Positions 6,363 through 13,406 of a stretch of 20,343 nt of DNA are shown here, piece after piece. The stretch is taken from contig JAGODA010000012.1 of the NCBI GenBank assembly GCA_017998475.1, forward strand, positions 1-20,343. Reading direction: 5' to 3'. Each line of letters opens with the position of its first letter. Positions within the stretch are counted from its first letter, which is position 1. Below the pieces are notes generated by a model. The model had not been told where the DNA came from and ran no database searches. It was given only the letters and a program-made list of their open reading frames with translations. A program made the translations under genes and the position numbers. The stretch comes from Spirochaetota bacterium (GTDB lineage: Bacteria > Spirochaetota > UBA4802 > UBA5368).

Positions 6363-7607
6363 ATGCGGTATTGTGTAATAGGATCGGGGGGACGCGAACA
6401 CGCGATCGCCTGGAGGCTCATGACCGACGGAAGCGCCGACGAGGTGTACGTACTGCCCGGCAACGGCGGTATCGACGAACGCTTCAGGGTGCGGATGAGT
6501 ATAGACGACTTCGAGGGAATCGCACGCTTCTGTTCCGAGAAAAAAATAGATATGGTCGTCGTAGGTCCCGAGGTTCCGCTTTCCGCCGGTATTACCGATT
6601 ATCTCGTCGATCGGGGAATACGGACCTTCGGGCCCTCGCGACAGGCGGCCCTGCTCGAGGGGAGCAAGCTCTTCGCCAAGCGCATCATGCGCGCCTACGG
6701 CGTTCCGACAGGCGATTATCGCGAATTCGTATCGCGCCAGGAGCTTCTCCGATACATCGATTCTGTACCCACGTTCCCCATGGTAATAAAGCTGGACGGA
6801 CTGGCCGCGGGGAAGGGAGTCGGTATTCCCGAAAACCGGGGCGAGGCACGGGCATTCGTAGAGACGATGGTCCGTGATGGAATGAAGGTCTTCGTTGAGG
6901 AGTTTCTGGAGGGGGAGGAGGCCTCGGTACTCGGAATCTGCGACGGACGGACCGTACTCCCGCTGGTGGCTGCGCAGGACCACAAGCGCGCATTCGACGG
7001 TGACCGCGGTCCCAACACCGGTGGAATGGGCGCGTACGCTCCCGCGCCGGTGATGACGGTGGAGCGGCTCGAACGCGTCCGCCGCGAGGTGCTTGTGCCC
7101 ACGGTGGAGGGCATGAGCAAAGAGGGAACGCCGTTCAAGGGGATTCTGTACGCGGGCGTTATCGTAAACGGCGACGACATCCGGGTGCTCGAGTTCAACG
7201 CCCGTTTCGGCGATCCCGAGACACAGGTCATTCTTCCGTTGCTTGAGAACAGACTGGGTGAGCTATTCAACGCGTCCGTGGACGGCACCCTCACCGGCCG
7301 CGACATACGCTTTTCGGGGAGGAGCGCGATCACCGTCGTGATGGCGTCTGGCGGGTATCCAGGCGAATATAAAAAAGGCAAACCGATCAGCGGGCTCGAG
7401 ACGATGCCGGATGGGGCGATCGTGTTTCACGCCGGCACCGAAAGGCGTGACGATACCTGCTATACGGCGGGGGGAAGAGTACTTAATGTGACAGCTATGG
7501 GGAACAGTCTCGCCGGGGCGCGCGACCTGGCGTACGAGGCGGTCGAGAGAATCTCATTCGAGGGGGCGTTTTTCCGAAGGGATATCGGCCACAGGGCGCT
7601 TACATAG
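6363..7607 (+). CDS. purD: Phosphoribosylamine-glycine ligase (GAR synthetase) PurD
   Basis: PurD catalyses the ATP-dependent joining of glycine to phosphoribosylamine, the second step of purine synthesis, in the cytoplasm. At 414 residues it is close to the usual 420-430. Conserved motifs appear in order: GSGGREHA (7-14), the N-terminal domain's VVGPEVPLSAG (66-76), the ATP-grasp stretch FPMVIKLDGLAAGKGV (138-153), PNTGGMGAYAP (217-227), the metal-binding EFNARFGDPETQ (267-278) and the C-terminal AYEAVERISFEGAFFRRDIG. A G-rich stretch at 6352-6357 lies five bases before ATG 6363. No other pur gene adjoins it. The last 54 bp overlap the opposing YkgJ-type gene. Confidence 0.98.
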   Translation: MRYCVIGSGGREHAIAWRLMTDGSADEVYVLPGNGGIDERFRVRMSIDDFEGIARFCSEKKIDMVVVGPEVPLSAGITDYLVDRGIRTFGPSRQAALLEGSKLFAKRIMRAYGVPTGDYREFVSRQELLRYIDSVPTFPMVIKLDGLAAGKGVGIPENRGEARAFVETMVRDGMKVFVEEFLEGEEASVLGICDGRTVLPLVAAQDHKRAFDGDRGPNTGGMGAYAPAPVMTVERLERVRREVLVPTVEGMSKEGTPFKGILYAGVIVNGDDIRVLEFNARFGDPETQVILPLLENRLGELFNASVDGTLTGRDIRFSGRSAITVVMASGGYPGEYKKGKPISGLETMPDGAIVFHAGTERRDDTCYTAGGRVLNVTAMGNSLAGARDLAYEAVERISFEGAFFRRDIGHRALT

Positions 7608-8102
7608 CTCCCTCAGAACGAAACGCTCCTTTCGGAAAAACGGATCCGGGTGTTCGCGCTGGAATTGCAGGTTGACTGCCCCGAGCATGGTGTTGAGAGC
7701 GTCGAGGCCCAGGATAAAGGGAGATTCGATGCGGCCCACGTCGTGAAAATTTCCGGGGCAGAAATCCACTGTGCCGTCAACATAGACCGGCAGGCCGTGG
7801 GTGCGACAGATTATGGGCCGCGCGTCGTAAACCGTGCAGAGCCCGTTTGACAGCAGCACGCACTCTCCGCGTTCGCCGGGGCCATCCGCCGCCAGGCGCC
7901 GAATGGCGTTCCGCTCGGCTGAACCGAGCGATGCCACATGCGAGAGCAGCACCCATGCCTCGATCGCGTTGACGGTTTCGAGCGTGCAGCAGGAATCGCA
8001 CCCGGGCGAGCAGGCCATGGACCGTCCGTATTCGCGAAATACCCCGGCCGCAAACTCATCGACGCGGCGCAGGAGGGAGCGATAATGGTCGAGTGCGGTC
8101 AT
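7554..8102 (-). CDS. YkgJ-family zinc/iron-chelating cysteine-cluster protein
   Basis: This protein carries the cysteine pattern of the YkgJ family (CxxCxxCC-type metal chelating proteins). From ATG 8102 (182 residues) the cluster is C31-x3-C35-x2-C38-C39, followed by C81, then CTVYDARPIICRTHG containing C89 and C99, and C115. The family is thought to bind iron or zinc, possibly as an iron-sulfur protein; its role is not established. The frame extends upstream to TTG codons at 8138 and 8153, but I prefer ATG 8102. A strong promoter (-35 TTGACA, -10 TACATT) ends only eight bases before it, and no ribosome site is visible, so the mRNA is probably leaderless. Its 3' end overlaps the end of purD by 54 bp. 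Confidence 0.85.
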   Translation of the reverse strand: MTALDHYRSLLRRVDEFAAGVFREYGRSMACSPGCDSCCTLETVNAIEAWVLLSHVASLGSAERNAIRRLAADGPGERGECVLLSNGLCTVYDARPIICRTHGLPVYVDGTVDFCPGNFHDVGRIESPFILGLDALNTMLGAVNLQFQREHPDPFFRKERFVLRELCKRPVADIPSEKRPLE

Positions 8103-8110
8103 ACTGACCA

Positions 8111-8138
8111 AATGTAGCCGGCGGTTCGTCGTTGTCAA
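8111..8138 (-). promoter_or_regulatory. Sigma70-type promoter for the YkgJ-family gene
   Basis: Read on the minus strand, a perfect -35 TTGACA (8133-8138) is followed by a 16-base spacer and a -10 TACATT (8111-8116), a 4/6 match. The eight bases from the -10 to the ATG at 8102 place the transcription start at or within a few bases of the start codon. This supports ATG 8102 over the upstream TTG codons and implies a leaderless transcript. Confidence 0.55.
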
Positions 8139-8151
8139 TTTTTCCTTCTGC

Positions 8152-8157
8152 AAGGAG
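8152..8157 (+). promoter_or_regulatory. Ribosome binding site that sets the start of the repeat protein gene
   Basis: AAGGAG lies seven bases upstream of ATG 8165. This fixes the start there rather than at the in-frame TTG 8132, which would put extra residues ahead of the signal peptide. Confidence 0.8.
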
Positions 8158-8164
8158 AGCTTAT

Positions 8165-8896
8165 ATGAATTTTCGGGATCTTTCCTCGTGCGCGGTATTC
8201 GTGGTCGGGGTAATCGTATGCCGGCCCGTGGCCGCCCAGACGGTTACGAATTTTGATTACTTCGGCGCGGAACTGAGAAAGAAAGAGGCCGGATATGAGG
8301 AATACGCCAAACCCGACGGCACGATAATATACAAATACCCCGGACGGGAAAAGGCCGTTTTAAAGGACGGAACCGTCATCGAGCGATACCCGGACGGGAA
8401 AAGAGAGATCAAGGTTCCCGACGGCAGGAGCCTCGTGATCGAATTCGACGGAACGCGGCATTACCGCTCACCCGGCGGTACCGAGCGGACTATATCGCTC
8501 GATGGCAAAACCCCCTGGGGAGATCCAATCTCACCATCGGAAACCGTGATTTCACTCGGAGGGGCACGGGTAGTTCTCGTTTTCGATCCCATGATTTCGG
8601 ACGACCATCTCGACGGGGCCGCGAAAAAATTTTTTGATGAACTGGCCGCCGTCCTCAGGGCCAAAATGACTTCGTTAAAGCCGGTGGAGGGATTCGAGGG
8701 ACGCATCGTCGTATCCCAGTGCAGGTTCGCGCGAACGGGTCACTGCAGGAGGAAAAACGCGCAGGAGCTTGAGGCGCGTATCATCGCCGGCGGACGCGAG
8801 CGCGCTTCAATGAGCCTTCCTTATCCGTCCATGCTCAAGGATGATGAGAGGAGCGCCTTCGCCGGGCGCGTGGCGAAGGGACTCTTCGGGGATTGA
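8165..8896 (+). CDS. Secreted protein with DG-rich nine-residue repeats (TCP10/CENPJ G-box-like)
   Basis: This 243-residue protein opens with a signal peptide (residues 1-25, ending VAAQ). Residues 51-112 are seven tandem units, mostly exactly nine residues, each starting with DG or a close variant: DGTIIYKYP, an eight-residue unit, then DGTVIERYP, DGKREIKVP, DGRSLVIEF, DGTRHYRSP and GGTERTISL. This alternation of DG turns and strand-forming residues resembles the G-box repeats of the TCP10/CENPJ C-terminal domain, which form a single free-standing beta-sheet; that link is inference. The C-terminal half (about 130-243) is a compact unrecognised domain with two cysteines, C186 and C194. ATG 8165 is chosen because AAGGAG sits seven bases before it. 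The gene is divergent from the YkgJ-type gene, sharing a 62-bp intergenic region. Function unknown. Confidence 0.8.
   Translation: MNFRDLSSCAVFVVGVIVCRPVAAQTVTNFDYFGAELRKKEAGYEEYAKPDGTIIYKYPGREKAVLKDGTVIERYPDGKREIKVPDGRSLVIEFDGTRHYRSPGGTERTISLDGKTPWGDPISPSETVISLGGARVVLVFDPMISDDHLDGAAKKFFDELAAVLRAKMTSLKPVEGFEGRIVVSQCRFARTGHCRRKNAQELEARIIAGGRERASMSLPYPSMLKDDERSAFAGRVAKGLFGD
8315..8500 (+). repeat. In-frame 27-bp-period repeat encoding DG nonapeptides
   Basis: This is the DNA behind the seven DG units of the preceding protein. Five consecutive units (residues 68-112, from 8366) keep an exact nine-codon period. The DNA copies have diverged much more than the peptide pattern, which points to an old, selected protein repeat rather than a recent tandem duplication. 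Confidence 0.75.
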
Positions 8897-8913
8897 GGGA
8901 GGACAATAAATAA

Positions 8914-8942
8914 TTGACTAAGGTCCGCGTTCGGGGCAGAAT
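8914..8942 (+). promoter_or_regulatory. Candidate sigma70 promoter for the CoA-transferase/GNAT gene
   Basis: TTGACT (8914-8919, 5/6 match to the -35 consensus) is followed after exactly 17 bases by CAGAAT (8937-8942, 4/6 match to the -10, keeping the key A2 and T6). It lies in the 97-bp gap before the gene, leaving a leader of about 45 bases. Confidence 0.45.
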
Positions 8943-8993
8943 CCTGGGAGCGGGCGGCCCTATTGCGCACCATCTGATACCCCGGGGTGATTG

Positions 8994-10895
8994 ATGACCA
9001 GCAACAATCAGGAAGACGGACACGCGATAATTGAGGAATTGCGCGCCAGGCACCCCGAAAAGTTCACCACGATTGAGAGGGCGTTCTCCCATATTAAAAG
9101 CGGTACGCGCATCTTTATATCGACCGCGTGTGCCGTTCCGCGATATCTCGTTCGTTCTCTCGTTGAGCACGTCGGGGCCAATCCGGATTTTCTCCCGGAG
9201 GACGAGGCGCTCCGTACCTATACGCTCGGCGTATCACCCTATCTCGACGAGCGGTTGAAGCAGAATTTCCGGTACAACTCGTTCTTCATCGGGCACAGCA
9301 TCCGCAAGCCGGTTAACGACGGTGAAGCGGATTATACACCGGCATTTTTCTCGGGACTCCCGCGGCTCTTCCGTCACAGGCTAATCGAAATAGACGTCGC
9401 GCTCATACAGACCTCGCTGCCCGATCCGAGCGGCATGTTGAGCCTCGGCGTGAGCATCGATGTAGTGAAGGCCGCCGTAGAGAACGCGTCGATCGTCATT
9501 GCGCAGGTAAATTCTTTCATGCCAAGGGTACACGGGGATACCTTCATCAGTGTGGACGAGGTCGATTTCCTGTTCCATCACGACGAGCCGCTTCTGGAGT
9601 ACGATTCGGGAGAGCCGGACGAGGTTTCGGAGCGGATCGGTCGATTCGTCGCGAGAATCATCCGGGACGGCGATACCATTCAGGTGGGGTACGGCAGCCT
9701 GCCCAACGCGATCATGGCGAATCTTCACACGAAAAGAGACCTCGGGATACACACGGAGCTTTTATCGGACGGACTTGTGGACCTGATTAAAAGCGGCGCC
9801 ATCAACAACTCCAGAAAGACGATCGACAGGGGTAAAACCGTAGCTACCTTCTGCATGGGAAAGAGGTCGACGTATGAATTCCTCCACGACAATCCGAGCA
9901 TCTCTTTCCATACGGTTGAATACACGAACAATCCGCTCATTATAGCCGGGCTGCGGAACATCGCCGCTATTAATTCGGTTCTCCAGCTTGACCTTTCGGG
10001 GCAGGCCAGCGCTGAATCCCTCGGTACATACAATTACAGCGGAATCGGGGGCCAGGCCGATTTCATGCGCGGGGCCATGCTCGCACAGGGCGGACGAAGC
10101 ATTCTTATGCTGAAATCGACCGCGCGCAAAGGCGAGGTCTCCCGTATCGTTCCCGTGCTCGACGCCGGGGCGGGCGTCACCCTCAATCGCGGCGATATAC
10201 ACTATATTGTCACCGAATACGGTATCGCCTATATAAACGGCAAGAACCTGCGCGAGCGCGCGCTGTCAATCATCGCCATCGCGCATCCCGATTTCAGGCC
10301 GTGGTTGCTGGAAGAGGCCGGGAAGCTCGGCGTAGTGGAAGATGGTCTGGTCGGCGTCCCCGGGGGAAAAGGGTGGTATCCGGCGCACCTCGAAACGCGC
10401 CGCACGACGCGTGGGGGCGACCGCCTGATCCTTCGCCCCGCGCGCGCCGCCGACGCGGAACAGGTGCGCATGTTCTTCGAGTCGTTTCAGGACCGGAGTG
10501 TGCGGGGGCGGATGGTGGGAAGTTCGGAAGAAGGGGATAGTGACGTCTGGCTGAACGGCCTCGATTATATGAATGAAACGGTAATTCTTGCCATGGAAGG
10601 CTCGCGACCTGGGGCGACTGTTCTGGGTATGGGGAAATACCGTGTTTTGGAGCACGATCATGGCGCGGAGGTTTTGCTCGCCGTGCGCGAAGAATACAGG
10701 AATCGCGGAATCGGCACCGAGATCATCCAGTATCTCGGCCTGCTGGCGAGAAAAGAGGGCCTGTTGTATATATCGGCGGAGGCCCTTATCGAAAACAAAC
10801 CGGTGCTGCATCTCCTGGACAAGTGCGGCCTCGACACCGAGCGTAATCTGGGCGCCGGTGTATACGAACTGAAGGCATATTTCGGAAGGGAATAG
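8994..10895 (+). CDS. Acetyl-CoA hydrolase/4-hydroxybutyrate CoA-transferase family protein fused to a GNAT acetyltransferase domain
   Basis: This 633-residue protein has two parts. Residues 1 to about 465 match the acetyl-CoA hydrolase/transferase family (Cat1/4-hydroxybutyrate CoA-transferase type): GYGSLPNAI (232-240), the HTVEYTNNP stretch (306-314) where a catalytic Glu is expected nearby (E309 is a candidate), INSVLQLDLSGQ (326-337), GIGGQADFMRGA (350-361), and VTEYGIAYINGKNLRERA followed by IAHPDFR (429-435). Residues about 476-633 are a GNAT N-acetyltransferase domain whose acetyl-CoA loop is RNRGIG (569-574). Such fusions are known in anaerobes and deltaproteobacteria. The first part would move CoA between acids such as acetate and a second acyl-CoA; the second may acetylate a protein or metabolite. 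ATG 8994 is preferred over TTG 8991, with GGGGTGA just upstream. No partner enzymes adjoin. Confidence 0.93.
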   Translation: MTSNNQEDGHAIIEELRARHPEKFTTIERAFSHIKSGTRIFISTACAVPRYLVRSLVEHVGANPDFLPEDEALRTYTLGVSPYLDERLKQNFRYNSFFIGHSIRKPVNDGEADYTPAFFSGLPRLFRHRLIEIDVALIQTSLPDPSGMLSLGVSIDVVKAAVENASIVIAQVNSFMPRVHGDTFISVDEVDFLFHHDEPLLEYDSGEPDEVSERIGRFVARIIRDGDTIQVGYGSLPNAIMANLHTKRDLGIHTELLSDGLVDLIKSGAINNSRKTIDRGKTVATFCMGKRSTYEFLHDNPSISFHTVEYTNNPLIIAGLRNIAAINSVLQLDLSGQASAESLGTYNYSGIGGQADFMRGAMLAQGGRSILMLKSTARKGEVSRIVPVLDAGAGVTLNRGDIHYIVTEYGIAYINGKNLRERALSIIAIAHPDFRPWLLEEAGKLGVVEDGLVGVPGGKGWYPAHLETRRTTRGGDRLILRPARAADAEQVRMFFESFQDRSVRGRMVGSSEEGDSDVWLNGLDYMNETVILAMEGSRPGATVLGMGKYRVLEHDHGAEVLLAVREEYRNRGIGTEIIQYLGLLARKEGLLYISAEALIENKPVLHLLDKCGLDTERNLGAGVYELKAYFGRE

Positions 10896-10901
10896 AGAAA
10901 T

Positions 10902-11035
10902 ACGGCTCTTTCGTCTTGCCGCCCGCCGGTCGACGGTGTAAATTCTATTTGTGTTATTTTCTGAGCCGTGTGTAGTCTGTCCGCCGCGAGAGGTGGGGCC
11001 ATGCTTCATTTGTCACAGATGTCCCCGGCGGCAAG
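10902..11035 (+). promoter_or_regulatory. Gene upstream region with interleaved inverted repeats reaching the ribosome binding site
   Basis: The 152-bp gap before the HExxH gene holds two interleaved complementary pairs. ACGGCTC (10902-10908) pairs with GAGCCGT (10963-10969), and CTTGCCGCC (10915-10923) pairs with GGCGGCAAG (11027-11035), whose last three bases are the start of the AAGGAG ribosome site (11033-11038). If transcribed together, the second stem would partly hide the ribosome site. A weak GGGG/CCCC hairpin (10995-11026) lies just before it. No known riboswitch is recognised, and chance pairing is possible in GC-rich DNA. Confidence 0.25.
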
Positions 11036-11047
11036 GAGTGTGAGGCT

Positions 11048-12163
11048 GTGGTGGTCAAGGGGTGGCTGGCGGTCAGGATCGTGGTTATAACGACGGCTCT
11101 CGCGGGCGCGTCATTTCGTCCTTCTCCGGTACTCCTCGCGGACGTGCACGGTGATGGCCCTCAGGAGTATTCATACACTCAGAGTTTCATCAACATCAGG
11201 ACTCCGAACGGCAAGCTGTACGCGTATGTCGTCCTCCTCTTCAACGAGAACCCCCACTTCGTTAACATGATCCAGGAGTACAGCATTTCCGTGGAGAAGA
11301 TGCAGAAGGACGGATTTCATATCGCTGAATACCGGAATTATCTGAAGAACCTCCGTGAACCGGCAATCTACCGTATCGCCGAGCAGCTTCTCAACGTGAG
11401 CCTGCAGCCGAAAAAATACCCGGACCGAGTGCTGGATTCATTGAGAGAGGTCCTGGAAAAGCGCAACATCATCCTGAGATTTTCACGCGACAGAAGAGGA
11501 GGCGATGACGAGAGGATACTCCTCGACTATTGCATCTTCGGCGCGCGCAAGCCGCTTACCATCAGCCATCCGCTTTTCAATACCAGTGAACGCTTTTATA
11601 ACATTATTCCATTCATATACTACGACGAATTTTCTACGAGCAACTCGACATTTTACTTTGATATGATCTACATCAATCCCGAAGAGGTACAGAACGATTA
11701 TGTGATAGCCAGGCGCGTGCTCGCCGCTGAGAATGTCGATTCGATGTTTTTCGTCGGCGCGCGCGTAAGCGAAGATATAAAGTACTGCCTGGCGCGGGCC
11801 TTCGATAATTCTAAATCGATCCGGGGGGAGATCTGGAAGCTCTTCGAGATTCACGAGCTGACACACAAAATACTCAACAACAGCTTCAATTATTTCGACC
11901 AGGTGATGGGCGAAGAGCTGGCGCTGTCGAGCACGATTTACGCGAATCCCTACCTCGGACTGGCGGTGCTGTACGCATACCTTGATTACAACAGCACCAA
12001 CCCGCACAGGATCGCGGCCATCAATTTTATACGATACGTGGCGGCCGAGACCGGACGAAAGGATATCGTCGAGAACGCATCCCTCATGAAAAATCTCTCC
12101 CAGGCCGAGATCCAGCGGCTGTCGCGCCTTCATTTTAATTCTCTGGTAAAGAACATCAGGTAA
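11048..12163 (+). CDS. Secreted HExxH protein, possible zinc metallopeptidase
   Basis: I do not recognise this 371-residue protein. Residues about 8-31 form a hydrophobic export signal ending near LLA. In the last third, HELTH (269-273) matches the HExxH zinc-binding and catalytic motif, and GEELA places E289/E290 about 16 residues after it, where gluzincin-type peptidases carry their third zinc ligand. The surrounding segment (IWKLFEIHELTHKIL...) looks helical, as expected for that motif. The protein is rich in Tyr, Phe and Asn, unlike its neighbours. The start is GTG 11048 (GTG 11051 also possible), chosen because AAGGAG (11033-11038) lies nine bases upstream. It converges with the phospholipase-like gene. 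Peptidase activity is inferred from the motif alone. Confidence 0.75.
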   Translation: MVVKGWLAVRIVVITTALAGASFRPSPVLLADVHGDGPQEYSYTQSFINIRTPNGKLYAYVVLLFNENPHFVNMIQEYSISVEKMQKDGFHIAEYRNYLKNLREPAIYRIAEQLLNVSLQPKKYPDRVLDSLREVLEKRNIILRFSRDRRGGDDERILLDYCIFGARKPLTISHPLFNTSERFYNIIPFIYYDEFSTSNSTFYFDMIYINPEEVQNDYVIARRVLAAENVDSMFFVGARVSEDIKYCLARAFDNSKSIRGEIWKLFEIHELTHKILNNSFNYFDQVMGEELALSSTIYANPYLGLAVLYAYLDYNSTNPHRIAAINFIRYVAAETGRKDIVENASLMKNLSQAEIQRLSRLHFNSLVKNIR

Positions 12164-12168
12164 TCGCC

Positions 12169-12185
12169 GGGAAAGGACCTTTCCC
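12169..12185. terminator. Short symmetric hairpin between convergent genes
   Basis: GGGAAAGG-A-CCTTTCCC is a perfect inverted repeat lying between the stop codons of two convergent genes, where a bidirectional terminator would be expected. It lacks a following T-run on either strand, so efficiency as an intrinsic terminator is doubtful. Confidence 0.35.
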
Positions 12186-12196
12186 TGATCGCGTCG

Positions 12197-13291
12197 CTAG
12201 AAGTGCATACGAAGGGGCTTTTTAATTTTAAGACCCGCGGGGCCCGAGCCGGACTCGCCCGTGTATGGGTCCGGTATAAACTCCGCGATGATGGCGGGGA
12301 TGTCCGCCTGGCCGGTGTAAAGGATCGATTCCATGCGTTCCCACGCAGCGACCGTGCGGTCGCGCGCGATCTTGAACAGGTCCTCGACCGATTCGTAGTG
12401 CAGCCCGGGGCTGCCGAGTGGATGAAACCACCGCTCGCGGTGAAGATTGAGTGCGTGTCGGTTCATGCGCCTGGGGTCGGGGTACCGTGTCACGTAGTCA
12501 GGGAAGAACCTGCGCCGAATCCTCATCCTGTCCATGAGTTTACGCACGGTGGCGCTTCCCGTACGCTTTATACCGTACGCGCCAGCGATCAGGTACGGGA
12601 GGAGGTCGATGAGGCCGCTTCGCCACTCGCCGTTCTCGTTGCGCGGCGACCGGGAGTTGCGAATCAGGCGCGATAATTCGGCGGGGCAGGAATCCGCGAT
12701 CATTTCAATGATAAGATTCTTGATTCTCGTGTCGAGTACCCGTAGTCCACCGCGTATCCGTCGTACGGGTAACGAGTCCTCGAGGCTGTACTCGAATGCC
12801 TGGTTGTTGTAGTGATACTGGAAGAAGAGGTCCATGTTATACTGGAACAGCAGAACTTGCTCGCGGTAACGGTATATCTCCGAACGGCTGCCGTTATCGG
12901 GAAAACCGGCCCAGTAGTACACGAAGGGGTGGAAGACGGCGTCTCCTATAAGATGAGCGACGTACCCGTAGCTGTAGGCACGGCCGGTCGCCGCCCATTC
13001 GTTGTTGAAATCTTGGACCACAAGGGTTCGGCCGAGCAGGGAGGAAAGGCTTTCGGCGAGCAGCGGGGAGTGGAGGCGCATCGTGAGTTCGGTTCCGAAG
13101 AAATCCCTGCGTGACAGCGGAAGATAATCGAATACGTCGGGGCCGAGCGCTCCGAAAAATCCGGCCCTTCGCCGTTCGGGCGGGGCGAAAAGGGCCTGGA
13201 TTGACCTGCTGTATGGTGACGGGTCTTTCGTCCTGTGGAGGGATGAAAGCGATTCGTGGAAAAGCCTGCTGTGGGTAATAATTCCGGGCAT
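12197..13291 (-). CDS. Zinc-dependent phospholipase C-like protein (PF00882-type)
   Basis: This 364-residue protein looks like a member of the zinc-dependent phospholipase C / S1-P1 nuclease-fold family. It starts with MPGIITHSRLF, the family's usual opening in which the His (H7) binds zinc, continues with FFGALGPDVFDYLPL (D52) and contains YGYVAHLIGDAVFHPFVYYW, giving H113, D117 and H121 as further likely metal ligands. There is no signal peptide, so unlike clostridial alpha-toxin it is probably cytoplasmic; many such genomic homologues have unknown substrates. ATG 13291 is chosen over an upstream TTG at 13348 because the conserved N-terminus begins there. The gene faces the HExxH gene tail to tail and is separated from the cytochrome gene by a terminator, so it has its own promoter, which I cannot locate confidently. 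Confidence 0.82.
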   Translation of the reverse strand: MPGIITHSRLFHESLSSLHRTKDPSPYSRSIQALFAPPERRRAGFFGALGPDVFDYLPLSRRDFFGTELTMRLHSPLLAESLSSLLGRTLVVQDFNNEWAATGRAYSYGYVAHLIGDAVFHPFVYYWAGFPDNGSRSEIYRYREQVLLFQYNMDLFFQYHYNNQAFEYSLEDSLPVRRIRGGLRVLDTRIKNLIIEMIADSCPAELSRLIRNSRSPRNENGEWRSGLIDLLPYLIAGAYGIKRTGSATVRKLMDRMRIRRRFFPDYVTRYPDPRRMNRHALNLHRERWFHPLGSPGLHYESVEDLFKIARDRTVAAWERMESILYTGQADIPAIIAEFIPDPYTGESGSGPAGLKIKKPLRMHF

Positions 13292-13349
13292 TCTATTCGT
13301 ACGGGCTCCGCGAGCGAATATGGAACATCGTTTGCGGCGGTACGTCAAA

Positions 13350-13380
13350 TAAAAAAAGCATGCCTTTGAAAGGCATGCTT
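13350..13380 (-). terminator. Intrinsic terminator of the small cytochrome gene
   Basis: AAGCATGCCTTT-G-AAAGGCATGCTT (13356-13380) is a perfect 12-bp inverted repeat. Read on the minus strand it is followed by an uninterrupted run of seven T (paired A run at 13351-13357 on the plus strand), the classic Rho-independent form. It lies 27 bases past the stop of the cytochrome gene. Confidence 0.9.
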
Positions 13381-13406
13381 GTCCGGATGATGTGAAAAGG
13401 CTCTAA

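Noticed and set aside
7423..7431. TGTTTCACG, a possible third parS
   Set aside because: Only the left half matches the parS palindrome; the right half is unrelated and it sits in ordinary purD coding sequence.
10266..11009. A 247-codon minus-strand frame over the CoA-transferase/GNAT C-terminus
   Set aside because: It is antisense to a strongly supported coding region, and its translation shows no recognisable domain.
13292..13348. TTG-initiated extension of the phospholipase-like protein
   Set aside because: The family-typical N-terminus MPGIITH begins at ATG 13291, and the extension reaches up to the cytochrome terminator.
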